From Pseudomonas sp. GD04091 (GTDB taxonomy: Bacteria; Pseudomonadota; Gammaproteobacteria; Pseudomonadales; Pseudomonadaceae): a stretch of 64,000 nt of DNA. The translations under genes and the position numbers were made by a program. Below, one piece after another: positions 1 to 7,963 of the stretch. The notes under the pieces are model-generated. The model worked only from the letters and a program-made list of their open reading frames with translations, was not told the origin of the DNA and made no database searches. The stretch's first letter is position 1; each line of letters opens with the position of its first letter. Location: NCBI RefSeq assembly GCF_029836165.1, contig NZ_JAOEBG010000005.1, forward strand, positions 186,001 through 250,000, written 5' to 3'.

Positions 1-252
1 ACCCCGGGCTACAACCTGCACATCACCCTGTCCACCGGCCCTGAAGGCAAGTTCCAGAGGGGCGCGAGCCTGGTCATCGAATCGGCCCAGGGCAATCAGC
101 TGCTGGCACTGCAGGATGTCGGCCCGCTGATCTACGTACAGTTGCCCCCGGGGCATTACCGGGTGGCCGGTAGCGCCGATGGCCAGACCGTGCAACAGCA
201 GGTGACGGTGGACGGCAAGGCGCCGGCGCGCGTTGACCTGAACTGGCGCTGA
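1..252 (+). CDS. C-terminal fragment of an unrecognised protein, 5' truncated by the window
   Basis: Frame 1 is open from the first base to a TGA at 250-252, giving 83 residues that end in RVDLNWR. The fragment has alternating hydrophobic beta-strand character, with stretches such as LVIESAQGN, LLALQDVGPLIYVQLPPGHYRV and VTVDGKAPARVDL. This resembles a carboxypeptidase-regulatory or PEGA-like beta-sandwich domain, in which a short Gly-Pro turn precedes a Y-R-V strand. The start and most of the protein lie outside the window, so the function cannot be named. The gene runs in the same direction as the PhyH-type dioxygenase that begins 32 bases later, so the two may be cotranscribed. Confidence 0.6.
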   Translation, partial: TPGYNLHITLSTGPEGKFQRGASLVIESAQGNQLLALQDVGPLIYVQLPPGHYRVAGSADGQTVQQQVTVDGKAPARVDLNWR

Positions 253-284
253 AACACTCCCGGCGGCGCACGAGGCTCACCACC

Positions 285-1031
285 ATGGATGTGCAGCGTT
301 GCCTACAGGCCCTCGACGATGATGGCTACACCGTGATCCCCGGGGTGCTGGATCCGCTGCGCATCGCCTTGCTGCGCTGCGCGATCGATGACCTGCAGCC
401 CATCCACTGGGACTACCAGGGCCTGCTCGAACACTACAAATGCGTGTTCAACCGCGATCCACTGTGGCTGCCGTTTCTCGACCTGCCGCCGCTGATCGGA
501 CTCGCCGAGGCTGCCCTCGGCCGCGACTGCCACATCATCGGCCAGACCGCCTGGCGCAGCCATCCGGGGTATGCGGGCATGGCGCTGCACCTCGATCACC
601 TGCCCATGGCGTTGCCGGCCTGGCTGCAGGCGCACGAGCATTTCACGCCAGCGCCGCAGATCATTACCGCGCAGCTCTATCTGTGCGATATCGACCAGGC
701 GCTGGGGCCGACCCTGATCGTGCCGGGTAGCCACCGGGCCGGCCGGGCGCCGGGTGACGACGAGGCCAGCTGGCAAGGGCAGGGGGCTCGCCCGATCCTG
801 TGCCGGGCCGGTGACGCGTTGCTGTTTCGCAGCGATGTCTGGCATGGCGGGGGCGCGAACCGGAGCGCCGGGCAGGTTCGCGACCTGCTTCAGGTCCACT
901 ACGGGCGGCGGATGGTCGCGCAGAAGTTCTCGCCGTACCTGAGCTGGCGGTTCAACCCCGATGTGCTGGCGCAAGCCACGCCGCGCCAGCGCCGGCTGTT
1001 GGGGGAGCACGAGGAGTCGGAATACGACTGA
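285..1031 (+). CDS. Phytanoyl-CoA dioxygenase (PhyH) family Fe(II)/2-oxoglutarate oxygenase
   Basis: This 248-residue protein has the layout of PhyH-family non-haem iron, 2-oxoglutarate-dependent oxygenases. It opens with a DDGYTVIPGVLDP segment. An H-x-D pair in the LHLDHLP region (about residue 105) would give two iron ligands. A distal GDALLFRSDVWHGGGANRS segment (about residues 175-195) supplies the third ligand His, and the Arg after it is suited to the 2-oxoglutarate carboxylate. The length is typical of small bacterial members. The substrate cannot be told from sequence. The ATG at 285 gives the N-terminal MDVQRCLQALDDDGY expected for the family. The gene may be cotranscribed with the truncated gene upstream and is followed by a 214-base non-coding stretch. 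Confidence 0.8.
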   Translation: MDVQRCLQALDDDGYTVIPGVLDPLRIALLRCAIDDLQPIHWDYQGLLEHYKCVFNRDPLWLPFLDLPPLIGLAEAALGRDCHIIGQTAWRSHPGYAGMALHLDHLPMALPAWLQAHEHFTPAPQIITAQLYLCDIDQALGPTLIVPGSHRAGRAPGDDEASWQGQGARPILCRAGDALLFRSDVWHGGGANRSAGQVRDLLQVHYGRRMVAQKFSPYLSWRFNPDVLAQATPRQRRLLGEHEESEYD

Positions 1032-1167
1032 GCTCACCTGTGGAACGCTGTGTCCTTAGCCAATGGTGGCAAAGCCCTTTCAACTTTCAGATTATTCGGA
1101 CGATAATCCGAGAAGTATTACCACTTGTTACGCGGCCAGGAAGCGTCCGCCCGCAAGTGCACAACGA

Positions 1168-1212
1168 GGGGCGAAGCCCCCGCTTGCCGCAGACCCGCGT
1201 TCACCGCGCGGG
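1168..1212 (+). other. Two GC-rich hairpins in the pagL leader
   Basis: The 1032-1245 interval has no convincing gene. Close to pagL it carries two consecutive stems: GGGGC-gaa-GCCCC at 1168-1180, and CCCGCG paired with CGCGCGGG at 1194-1212. They could be the terminator of the dioxygenase transcript, a REP relic, or part of the pagL 5' leader. Farther upstream, at about 1090-1112, there is an AT-rich patch with ATTAT/ATAAT arms that could hold a promoter. No experimental role can be assigned from sequence. Confidence 0.35.
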
Positions 1213-1245
1213 CCTGCCCGTGAAGACCATCAGGAGAAGTCATTG

Positions 1246-1767
1246 ATGAAAAACCGTCTCGCCACTTCGCTGGCCGTCGCCGTGCTGGCCTTCGCCGGCG
1301 CCAACCTGGCCCAGGCCGCGCAGGTATCGGGTGCCGTCGGCGCCACTGGCCAGGGCGACATGACCTACCGTATCGGCCTGTCGTTCGACTGGGACAAGAA
1401 GTGGTTGGAAAGCAGCACCGGCCACCTGACCGGCTACTGGGATGCGGCCTACACCTACTGGGAAGGCGGCGAGGCCAGCGGCGCCCATTCGCTGTCCTTC
1501 AGCCCGGTGTTCGTGTACGAGTTCAGTGGTTTCACCTACACCCCGTTCATCGAGGCCGGTATCGGCCTGGCGGCGTTCTCCAAGACCGACGTGGGCGACC
1601 AGCGCCTGGGCTCCTCGGTCAACTTCGAGGACCGGATCGGCTTCGGTCTGAAGCTGCCGGCCGAGCAGAAGGTCGGTATCCGCGCCATTCACTACTCCAA
1701 CGCCGGCCTCAAGCAGCCCAACGACGGTATCGAGTCGTACTCGCTGTTCTACAGCAAGGGCTTCTGA
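1246..1767 (+). CDS. pagL: Lipid A 3-O-deacylase PagL
   Basis: PagL removes the R-3-hydroxyacyl chain at position 3 of lipid A and sits in the outer membrane as an eight-stranded beta-barrel. The 173-residue product begins with a clear signal peptide (MKNRLATSLAVAVLAFAGANLAQAA). It continues as amphipathic strands and ends in an aromatic residue (SKGF), typical of outer-membrane proteins. The catalytic triad is recognisable in IHYSNAGLKQPNDGIES: His, Ser two residues later, and the downstream Glu. The ATG at 1246 is chosen because it starts the signal peptide and has AGGAGA eight bases upstream; an in-frame start 183 bases earlier would add a non-coding-looking tail. The gene stands alone and converges with the stress-protein gene. 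Confidence 0.9.
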   Translation: MKNRLATSLAVAVLAFAGANLAQAAQVSGAVGATGQGDMTYRIGLSFDWDKKWLESSTGHLTGYWDAAYTYWEGGEASGAHSLSFSPVFVYEFSGFTYTPFIEAGIGLAAFSKTDVGDQRLGSSVNFEDRIGFGLKLPAEQKVGIRAIHYSNAGLKQPNDGIESYSLFYSKGF

Positions 1768-1774
1768 GCCACAG

Positions 1775-1822
1775 CGCGGGGCGCCGCTTTCAGGAAAATC
1801 CTGGAGCGGCCTTGGCCCCGCG
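1775..1822. terminator. Bidirectional hairpin between pagL and the universal stress gene
   Basis: An almost continuous stem pairs CGCGGGGC with GCCCCGCG. Inside it, GCCGCT pairs with AGCGGC and CAGGA pairs with TCCTG around an AAA loop. It lies exactly between two convergent stop codons, which fits a shared terminator built from a REP-like element. Confidence 0.7.
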
Positions 1823-1830
1823 ATCTCGTT

Positions 1831-2721
1831 TCAGCGCACCGCCTTGATCGCCAGTACATTGCACAGCGGGTGTTCCAGCACATGGGCGGTGGTGCCGCCG
1901 AGGAACGTCTGCAGGGCGTCATGGCGGTGATTGCCCATGACGATCACATCGACCCGGCTGGCCGCGATGTACTGGGTGATCGCCTTGATCGCCGGCCCTT
2001 CGAGGAAGTGTCGACGCTCCAGGTCGATCTGGTGATGATCGCCCAGGCGGTTGAACGCCGCGCGTTGCGCCGTGCGCACGCTGCCCTCGAAGCCCGGCAT
2101 GGTCACAGTGCCGGCGCCGAAGTCGGCGATATGGGTCTTGGCCGCATCGCACACGTGCAGCAGGTGCAGCTCGGCATTGCACTGCAAGGCCAGGGCATGG
2201 GCGCTGCGGATCACCTGCTGGTCCAGGTGTTCGCCGTCACCCTGGCTGCTGAGGTCCACCGCGGCGGCGATCTGCCGTGGCAGGGGCAGGCGGATCTCGC
2301 TGACCAGGTGCACGGCCACCGGGCTGTCCTTGAGCAGTTGCCAGTCCAGCGGGGTGACCAGCAGGCGTTTGAGGATCGGCTCGTGCTCGACATCCTTGAC
2401 CAGCAGGTCGCAGCCCAGGCGTTCGATCTGCTCGAGCACGCTGCCCAGCGGATCACGGGTCAGCAGCAGTTCGGTGGACACGTCCAGGCCGGCGCCGCGT
2501 AGCTGTTCGGCCTCGTCGGCCAGCCACTGGCGGTTGTGTTCGAGCAGGCGTTCGCGTTCGCGCCCGTCGCTCATCAGGCCGAAGGTGTCGACATCGTCGA
2601 CGAAGACGTTGATATCCAGCAAGGCGCCGCTGGATTCGGCGAGCGCGGCGGCCCTTTGCAGGGCTGGCGTGTGGCGCATCTGCGGGCCGAGCATGACGAA
2701 CAATCGCTGAAACTGGCTCAT
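1831..2721 (-). CDS. Tandem-domain universal stress protein (UspE type)
   Basis: The protein is about 296 residues and consists of two universal stress (Usp) domains in tandem, as in UspE. The first covers roughly residues 1-150 (FQRLFVMLGPQMRHTPALQRAAALAE, and later LLVKDVEHEP). The second covers roughly 155-296 (QIAAAVDLSSQ, LHLLHVCDA, VDVIVMGNHRHDALQTFLGGTTAHVLEHPLCNVLAIKAV). The second domain keeps the G-2x-G-9x-G/S-T-like phosphate-binding pattern near VMGNHRHD...GGTTAHVL, so nucleotide binding is possible there. The start at 2721 is preferred because GGAGGTGTGAG lies directly before ATG-AGC-CAG; a start 33 bases earlier would add an unrelated tail. The family is cytoplasmic and linked to stress, low-oxygen and DNA-damage survival. 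Confidence 0.85.
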   Translation of the reverse strand: MSQFQRLFVMLGPQMRHTPALQRAAALAESSGALLDINVFVDDVDTFGLMSDGRERERLLEHNRQWLADEAEQLRGAGLDVSTELLLTRDPLGSVLEQIERLGCDLLVKDVEHEPILKRLLVTPLDWQLLKDSPVAVHLVSEIRLPLPRQIAAAVDLSSQGDGEHLDQQVIRSAHALALQCNAELHLLHVCDAAKTHIADFGAGTVTMPGFEGSVRTAQRAAFNRLGDHHQIDLERRHFLEGPAIKAITQYIAASRVDVIVMGNHRHDALQTFLGGTTAHVLEHPLCNVLAIKAVR

Positions 2722-2880
2722 CTCACACCTCCACGTGTGGCAGCCCCCGTTCATGCCTGGTCTGCGCGGCCCTGCCGTGCGTTGCGGCGCGGGTGCGGTC
2801 CTTAGAGTCTAGCCGTTTCCGCGCAGGGCCTGGCGCCTGTGGCAGCGGGCCAACCCGCTGGCACAGGGATCGATGACGCC

Positions 2881-4032
2881 TCAAAGCGGATAGTGCTTGA
2901 GCTCCCGGGCGATCAGCATGCGCTGGATTTCGCTGGAGCCCTCGTAGATCTGGGTGATCCGCGCGTCGCGGTAGTACTTCTCCACCGGATAGTCCTCCAG
3001 GTAGCCATAGCCGCCATGCACCTGGATCGCCATCGAACAGACCCGCTCGGCCATCTCCGAGGCGAACAGCTTGGCCTGCGAGGCTTCGGACAGGCACGGC
3101 CTGCCGGCCGTGCGCAGGCGGGCAGCGTGCAGGATCAGCAGGCGCGCGGCGTTGATCCGCACCTGCATGTCGGCCAGCAGGTTGGCGATGCTCTGGTGTT
3201 CGTTGATCGGCTTGCCGAACTGGATACGTTCGCGCGAATACAGCAGTGCGGCCTCGAACGCGGCCCGGGCGATGCCCAGGGCCTGGGCGGCGATGCCGAT
3301 GCGCCCGCCCTCGAGGTTGGACAGGGCGATGGCCAGCCCCTTGCCCTGTTCGCCCAGCAGGTTGGCGGCGGGGATACGGCAGTCATCCAGGGTCACCGCG
3401 CAGGTGTCGGAGGCGCGGATGCCCATCTTGTGTTCGCTGCGATCGACCTTGAAACCCGGGTTGTCGGTGGGCACCAGGAACGCCGACAGGCCTTTCTTGC
3501 CCAACTGTGGATCGGTCACGGCGAAGACGATGGCCAGCTTGGCCCGGCGCGCGTTGCTGACGAACTGCTTGGCGCCGTTGATCACCCACTGGCCGTCGAT
3601 CCGCTCGGCGCGGGTTCGCAGGTTATGGGCTTCGGACCCGGCCTGGGGTTCGGTGAGGCAGAAGCAGCCGATCACTTCGCCGCTGGCCAGTTTCGGCAGC
3701 CAGGCCTGCTGCTGCTCGGGGCTACCATAGGCCAGCAGCGGACCGCAGCCGACCGAGTTGTGAATGCTCATCAACGCGCCGGTGGCGCCATCGGCGGCGG
3801 AGATTTCCTCGACCGCCAGGGCATAGGCCACGTAGTCGGTGTAGCTGCCACCGAACTGCTCCGGGGCGACCATGCCGAGCAGGCCCAGCTCGCCCATCCT
3901 GCGCACCACGTCGTCGTCGATCCAGCCGGCCTTTTCCCAGGCCTGGGCATGGGGCGCGATCTCGCCACGGGCGAAGTCCCGGGCCATGTCGCGGATCATG
4001 ATCTGCTCTTCGCTCAGTTCCAGGTCTTGCAT
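2881..4032 (-). CDS. Acyl-CoA dehydrogenase, probably isobutyryl-CoA / branched-chain type
   Basis: This 383-residue flavoprotein has the full acyl-CoA dehydrogenase fold. It has an N-terminal helical domain, [12 protein letters not shown] in the FAD-binding middle domain, and a C-terminal domain ending in [19 protein letters not shown]. The Glu of YEG is the usual catalytic base. It uses FAD and passes electrons to electron-transfer flavoprotein. The start lies 16 bases after the stop of the 3-hydroxyisobutyryl-CoA hydrolase gene, so the two form an operon. That partner makes isobutyryl-CoA (valine catabolism) the likeliest substrate, but short-chain specificity is inferred from context, not from a diagnostic residue. 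Confidence 0.88.
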   Translation of the reverse strand: MQDLELSEEQIMIRDMARDFARGEIAPHAQAWEKAGWIDDDVVRRMGELGLLGMVAPEQFGGSYTDYVAYALAVEEISAADGATGALMSIHNSVGCGPLLAYGSPEQQQAWLPKLASGEVIGCFCLTEPQAGSEAHNLRTRAERIDGQWVINGAKQFVSNARRAKLAIVFAVTDPQLGKKGLSAFLVPTDNPGFKVDRSEHKMGIRASDTCAVTLDDCRIPAANLLGEQGKGLAIALSNLEGGRIGIAAQALGIARAAFEAALLYSRERIQFGKPINEHQSIANLLADMQVRINAARLLILHAARLRTAGRPCLSEASQAKLFASEMAERVCSMAIQVHGGYGYLEDYPVEKYYRDARITQIYEGSSEIQRMLIARELKHYPL

Positions 4033-4048
4033 CTGTGTACTCCCGGGC

Positions 4049-5119
4049 TCACAGGCCTTCGAAGAATTGGTCGACCCGCTGGCGAGTCAGGCCCGCCAGG
4101 GTCGGCGGGTTCCAGCGTGGCTGCTTGTCCTTGTCGACGATCAGCGCGCGCACGCCTTCGATGATGTCGCCGTGCTCGAACCACTGGCGGTCGATGTGCA
4201 GCTCCATGGCGAAGCAGCCCTCCAGTGCCAGGTGACGGCCACGGCGCAACAGCTCGAGGGTGACGGCCATGGCCAGCGGCGAGCGCGTTTCCAGCAGTGC
4301 CGCAGTGTCCAGGGCCCATTGATGGCTGTCGCCGATGGTCACGGCGCGCAGCTGCTCGATGATGCTCGGCAGGTCGGGCAGGGCGAAGAAGTGGTCGATC
4401 ACCGGGCGCAGCCGCGCCAGCGGCGCATCACCCAGGGTCTGGGTGCCCAGCCGTGCGAGCAGGCCTTGCAGGTCCTTGAGTGGCTGCTCGCCGAACGTCA
4501 GCTGGTCGAGCCCGGCGTCCAGCGCCGCCAGCTTGTCGCTTTGCAGGTACCAGTCCGCGAGGCCGCAGTACAGGGCGTCGGCGGCCTTGATCTGGCTGCC
4601 GCTGACGCCCAGATAGATGCCCAGTTCGCCGGGAACGCGCGGCAGGAAATAGCTGCCGCCGACATCCGGGAAGTAGCCGATGCCCACTTCGGGCATCCCC
4701 AGGCGGCTGCGCTCGGTGACGATACGCAGGTCGCAACCTTGGGCCAGGCCCATGCCGCCGCCGAGGGTGAAGCCGTCCATCAGCACCAGTACCGGCTTGC
4801 GGTAGCGGTGGATGCACAGATCCAGGGCGTATTCCTCTTCGAAGAACCGCTCGTGCAGCTTGCCGCCGGTCTTGAAGCTGTCGTGCAGCGAGCGGATGTC
4901 GCCACCGGCGCAGAAGCCCTTGGGCCCTTCGCCGCGCAGCATCACGGCATGTACCTGCGGATCCTGGGCCCACGCGTTCAGGTGCTCCTGCAGGCTGCGG
5001 ACCATGTCGAGGGTGAGGGCGTTGAGCCCGGCGGGGCGGTTGAGGGTGAGGTGGCCAATGTGGTTGCGGACCTCGGCCAGTACTTGATCCGTTGCCGAGG
5101 GTTGAGCGTGCGCGGTCAT
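4049..5119 (-). CDS. 3-hydroxyisobutyryl-CoA hydrolase / enoyl-CoA hydratase family protein
   Basis: This 356-residue crotonase-superfamily protein is longer than ordinary enoyl-CoA hydratases (about 260), as expected for 3-hydroxyisobutyryl-CoA hydrolases. Visible motifs are [13 protein letters not shown] (CoA-binding and oxyanion loop), [22 protein letters not shown], and [20 protein letters not shown], where the Glu and Asp match the catalytic acids of the hydrolase. The reaction releases free 3-hydroxyisobutyrate in valine degradation. It is the first gene of a two-gene operon with the acyl-CoA dehydrogenase. GGGAG sits seven bases before the ATG. The upstream region carries a clean inverted repeat that may be an operator. 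Confidence 0.88.
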   Translation of the reverse strand: MTAHAQPSATDQVLAEVRNHIGHLTLNRPAGLNALTLDMVRSLQEHLNAWAQDPQVHAVMLRGEGPKGFCAGGDIRSLHDSFKTGGKLHERFFEEEYALDLCIHRYRKPVLVLMDGFTLGGGMGLAQGCDLRIVTERSRLGMPEVGIGYFPDVGGSYFLPRVPGELGIYLGVSGSQIKAADALYCGLADWYLQSDKLAALDAGLDQLTFGEQPLKDLQGLLARLGTQTLGDAPLARLRPVIDHFFALPDLPSIIEQLRAVTIGDSHQWALDTAALLETRSPLAMAVTLELLRRGRHLALEGCFAMELHIDRQWFEHGDIIEGVRALIVDKDKQPRWNPPTLAGLTRQRVDQFFEGL

Positions 5120-5198
5120 CGCGGTCTCCCTGCCTTGTTATTGATTTTCCAGATGAAGTCTGGGATGCGCGGGCGAATCGCAGGATCCTGTCATGCGA

Positions 5199-5222
5199 AT
5201 TTGCCTTGCACAATTGGCAAAT
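5199..5222. promoter_or_regulatory. Inverted repeat upstream of the valine-catabolic pair
   Basis: Perfect seven-base arms ATTTGCC and GGCAAAT are separated by ten bases. A second overlapping pair, TGCAC / GTGCA, lies just to the right. The element is about 80 bases before the hydrolase start codon and inside the 156-base gap to the NodT gene, so it could be an operator for either. The regulator is not known. Confidence 0.4.
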
Positions 5223-5275
5223 GTGCAGGGCGATGCTGCATTTTTGCGTGACTGGCGCAGCCCGGACCGATCAGC

Positions 5276-6727
5276 TCACTTTAACCCCGTGGCACCTGTC
5301 GGCAACAGGCTGCTGATGGATTGGCGGGACACCTCGGTGGTGGTTGACCAGCCTCCGCCCAGCGCCGTATAGAGGTTCACCTCGGCGACCAGTTGCGCCA
5401 GCCGATCGCCGATCAGCCCCTGCTGGGCGCTGAACAGCTCGCGCTGGGCATCGAGGAAGGTCAGGCTGCTGTCGACACCTGTGCGGTAGCGATTCTGCGC
5501 CAGGTCGTAGTAGCGCTGGCTGGCCGCCACCAGATCACGCTGGGCCTGCAATTGGCGCTGGTAGGTGGCGCGGGCCGCGAGGCCGTCGGCCACTTCCTGG
5601 AAGGCCGTCTGGATGGCCTTCTCGTACTGGGCGACCTGGATGTCCTTCTGCAGGCGGGCGTAGTCCAGGCTGGCCCTGAGACTGCCTGCATTGAACACCG
5701 GCAGACTGATCTGTGGCTGGAACAGCCAGCTCCCCGAGCCGGCCTTGAACAGGTTGGACAGCTCCAGGCTGGAACCCCCGGCATTGGCCGTCAGGCTGAT
5801 GCTGGGGAAGAACGCGGCGCGAGCCGCGCCGATGTTGGCATTGGCAGCCTGCAGTCGATGCTCGGCCTCGAGGATGTCCGGGCGACGCTGCAGCAACTGC
5901 GACGGCAACCCTGCCGGTATCTGGGCGATCAGTTCGCCGGCCAGTGGCTGGGCAGGCTGGGGCGGTGCAAACGGACCGCCGACCAGCAGCGTCAACTGGT
6001 TGAGGTCCTGGGCGGCCAGCCGGCGATAGCGCGCCACGGCAGCGCGGGTGCTGTCGACCCGGGTCTGGGCCTGGATCTGGTCGAGCGCCGAAAGGGTGCC
6101 GGTGCGGCGTTGTCGGGTGGTCAGGCGCAGGCTCTGTTCGTCGGCGGCGAGGGTGCGCTGGGACAGTTCGAGCAGTTCCTGGTCGGCGCGCCAGGTCAGG
6201 TACACGGTGGCGACGCTCGCCACCAGGCTGAGCTGCGCGCCACGGCGCGCTTGCTCGCTGGCCAGGTAAGTCTGCAGGGCCTGCGCGCTGGCGCTGCGGA
6301 CCCGGCCGAACAGGTCCAGCTCGTAGGCGCTGATGCCAAGGTTCGCGGCGTACGTGGACCTGATCATGCCGTCGCCGCTTCCGGTCGCGCTGCGGGGCAG
6401 GTACTGGCGCTGGCCACTGGCGTTGGCCGAAACGGCGGGCAGCAGCTCGGCGCGCTGGATGCGGTACTGGGCGCGACTGGCTTCGACATTCAGCAGTGCC
6501 ACGCGCAGGTCACGGTTGTTGGCCAGCGCCGTGTCGATCAGCTGGCGCAGCGCCGGGTCCTGGAAGACCGCCTGCCACTGCTCCGCGGTCGCGCCGGTTG
6601 CGCCGTCGGAGTAGGCCGGCCCGCTGGGATAGTGGCTGGCCACTGGCGCGTCCGGGCGCTGGTAGTCGGGGATCAGACTGCAGCCAGCCAGCGCCGCGGT
6701 CAGCAGGATAAGGGCGAATCCACGCAT
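5276..6727 (-). CDS. NodT-family outer-membrane efflux lipoprotein of the lipopeptide locus
   Basis: The 483-residue protein is a TolC-like outer-membrane factor. It has a lipoprotein signal ([16 protein letters not shown], Cys 16 of the LAGC lipobox) and two outer-membrane efflux repeats, with long helical segments such as [32 protein letters not shown] and [30 protein letters not shown]. Such nodT-like genes sit beside the LuxR regulator in many Pseudomonas lipopeptide loci, and the product probably forms the exit channel for MacAB-type export. AAGGAAG precedes the ATG. The gene starts 27 bases after the LuxR stop codon, so the two are cotranscribed. Confidence 0.88.
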   Translation of the reverse strand: MRGFALILLTAALAGCSLIPDYQRPDAPVASHYPSGPAYSDGATGATAEQWQAVFQDPALRQLIDTALANNRDLRVALLNVEASRAQYRIQRAELLPAVSANASGQRQYLPRSATGSGDGMIRSTYAANLGISAYELDLFGRVRSASAQALQTYLASEQARRGAQLSLVASVATVYLTWRADQELLELSQRTLAADEQSLRLTTRQRRTGTLSALDQIQAQTRVDSTRAAVARYRRLAAQDLNQLTLLVGGPFAPPQPAQPLAGELIAQIPAGLPSQLLQRRPDILEAEHRLQAANANIGAARAAFFPSISLTANAGGSSLELSNLFKAGSGSWLFQPQISLPVFNAGSLRASLDYARLQKDIQVAQYEKAIQTAFQEVADGLAARATYQRQLQAQRDLVAASQRYYDLAQNRYRTGVDSSLTFLDAQRELFSAQQGLIGDRLAQLVAEVNLYTALGGGWSTTTEVSRQSISSLLPTGATGLK

Positions 6728-6754
6728 CGAGCACTTCCTTGACTGTTCACGCGC

Positions 6755-7537
6755 TCAGGCGCCGGCCATCCAGCGCGCCAGCCCGTGGCGACCACTGACC
6801 CCCAGCTTGGCCGTGGCGCGTTTGAGGTAGGTTTCCACCGAACTGTTCTTGACGTTGAGGCGCTGCGCCATCTGCGGCACGGTGCCGCCGGTCAGCAGTC
6901 CCAGGCAGACCTCCTGCTCGCGCGCCGACAGGCTGATCGCGCCTTGGGCCAGGCGTTCACCAAACGCCGCGCGCAGCGACCCAGGCGGCAGCACCGGCAT
7001 GAGCTGGCCACATGTCGAGCGCTGCCGGACCGGCAGACTCAGCGCGTGGTGTTCGACCAGCGGCAGCAGGGTGTCGGACAGGCTCTTGAGCAGTGACAGC
7101 TCGGCCAGGGTGAACGCGCGCTGTTCGAGCAGGCGGTGGCAGCAGATCAGCCAGCGGCGTTCGCCGCTGCAGGACACCAGACTGCACTGATGGGCGCTCT
7201 GTGCCTGATACCGTCGCCCCAGTGGGCGACGGGTGTGGATCAGCACCGGGTCGTCCATCTGCAGAATGCGTTGCAGCAGCGCGTCGGGTGGATCGTCACG
7301 TGGCGTGGACGGCTCGCCGGCGCCGGCGCTGCCCAGCGGGACGATGCGTTCGATGCGCGCCTGGCGGCTGTCGAGGGTCCATTCGCTGAGGCCCAGCTGA
7401 TGGATCGGCACCAGGGCGTCGACCAGTTTGAACATCTGTCCGGCAAAATCGTCGTCGCCACTGCTGGCTATCAGTTCGCCCAGTTGCAGATACAAGTGCG
7501 GGGCGTGGTGTCGCGCCAGGCTGTCGGTCAGCTTCAT
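6755..7537 (-). CDS. LuxR-family regulator divergent from the lipopeptide NRPS genes
   Basis: The 260-residue protein ends in a LuxR/GerE helix-turn-helix (LSAREQEVCLGLL...VPQMAQRLNVKNSSVETYLKRATAKLGVSGRHGLARW, about residues 195-255). The N-terminal half lacks the signature of an acyl-homoserine-lactone binding domain, as is usual for lipopeptide LuxR regulators of the PsoR/EtlR/XtlR kind. The start at 7537 (MKLTDSLARHH) is chosen because AAGGAAGAAG lies just upstream; translation from farther upstream would read through the divergent promoter. It probably activates the NRPS genes across the 426-base intergenic region. Its HTH is clearly paralogous to that of the second LuxR gene at 35742-36398. 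Confidence 0.85.
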   Translation of the reverse strand: MKLTDSLARHHAPHLYLQLGELIASSGDDDFAGQMFKLVDALVPIHQLGLSEWTLDSRQARIERIVPLGSAGAGEPSTPRDDPPDALLQRILQMDDPVLIHTRRPLGRRYQAQSAHQCSLVSCSGERRWLICCHRLLEQRAFTLAELSLLKSLSDTLLPLVEHHALSLPVRQRSTCGQLMPVLPPGSLRAAFGERLAQGAISLSAREQEVCLGLLTGGTVPQMAQRLNVKNSSVETYLKRATAKLGVSGRHGLARWMAGA

Positions 7538-7963
7538 AGAGGTCTTCTTCCTTGATTCGCGGCTTGCGGTGGGCAGTCTCGTGGTCGAGTGCTCTCCTTC
7601 TGATTCAGGGATGGCGGTATTCAAGCCGCAGGTGACAGGCAGCGTCTGTAATGGAATTCCGGGACAGAAAATGCCATGTGTGACGGGCTTCGCCAGTGGT
7701 CTGAGGTGACGCTGGAAAGTCTGGAATCGGCAGAAAGCCGGCAAATTGACGCCAGTAAGCAGTGAATTGTCGGATTTTTCCGCATCTGGTGCGCGACGTA
7801 AGCCGCTTGTCAGCGCGTGCCGTGGTTATTTTCCTACATGAAAATCAGCGACCCGAGCCGGTGAGCAACGACGCCCGGGGGTGTCCGGGTTTCAGGGGCC
7901 ATACAGGCGGCAAGGGGCAGTGCTTGAATCCGCGGACGATCAACCGCAAGGATGTCCCGACCC
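7538..7963. promoter_or_regulatory. Divergent regulatory region between luxR-nodT and the NRPS genes
   Basis: This 426-base stretch contains no convincing gene. It must hold promoters for luxR-nodT (leftward) and for the NRPS genes (rightward). Visible symmetric elements are the palindrome GGAATTCC near 7651, CGGA-ttttT-CCG-type symmetry near 7770, and the 18-base dyad at 7828-7845. I saw no canonical 20-base lux box. Confidence 0.55.
7828..7845. promoter_or_regulatory. 18-base dyad upstream of the first NRPS gene, candidate LuxR operator
   Basis: ATTTTC and GAAAAT form perfect six-base arms around CTACAT. The centre lies about 127 bases before the NRPS start codon, in an AT-rich patch within otherwise GC-rich DNA. 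The size and symmetry suit a LuxR-type dimer, but no known binding consensus was matched. Confidence 0.4.

Noticed and set aside
7538..7963. Canonical 20-base lux box for an AHL-type LuxR
   Set aside because: No match to the usual CTG-n10-CAG style dyad was found, and the neighbouring LuxR lacks an AHL-binding domain.
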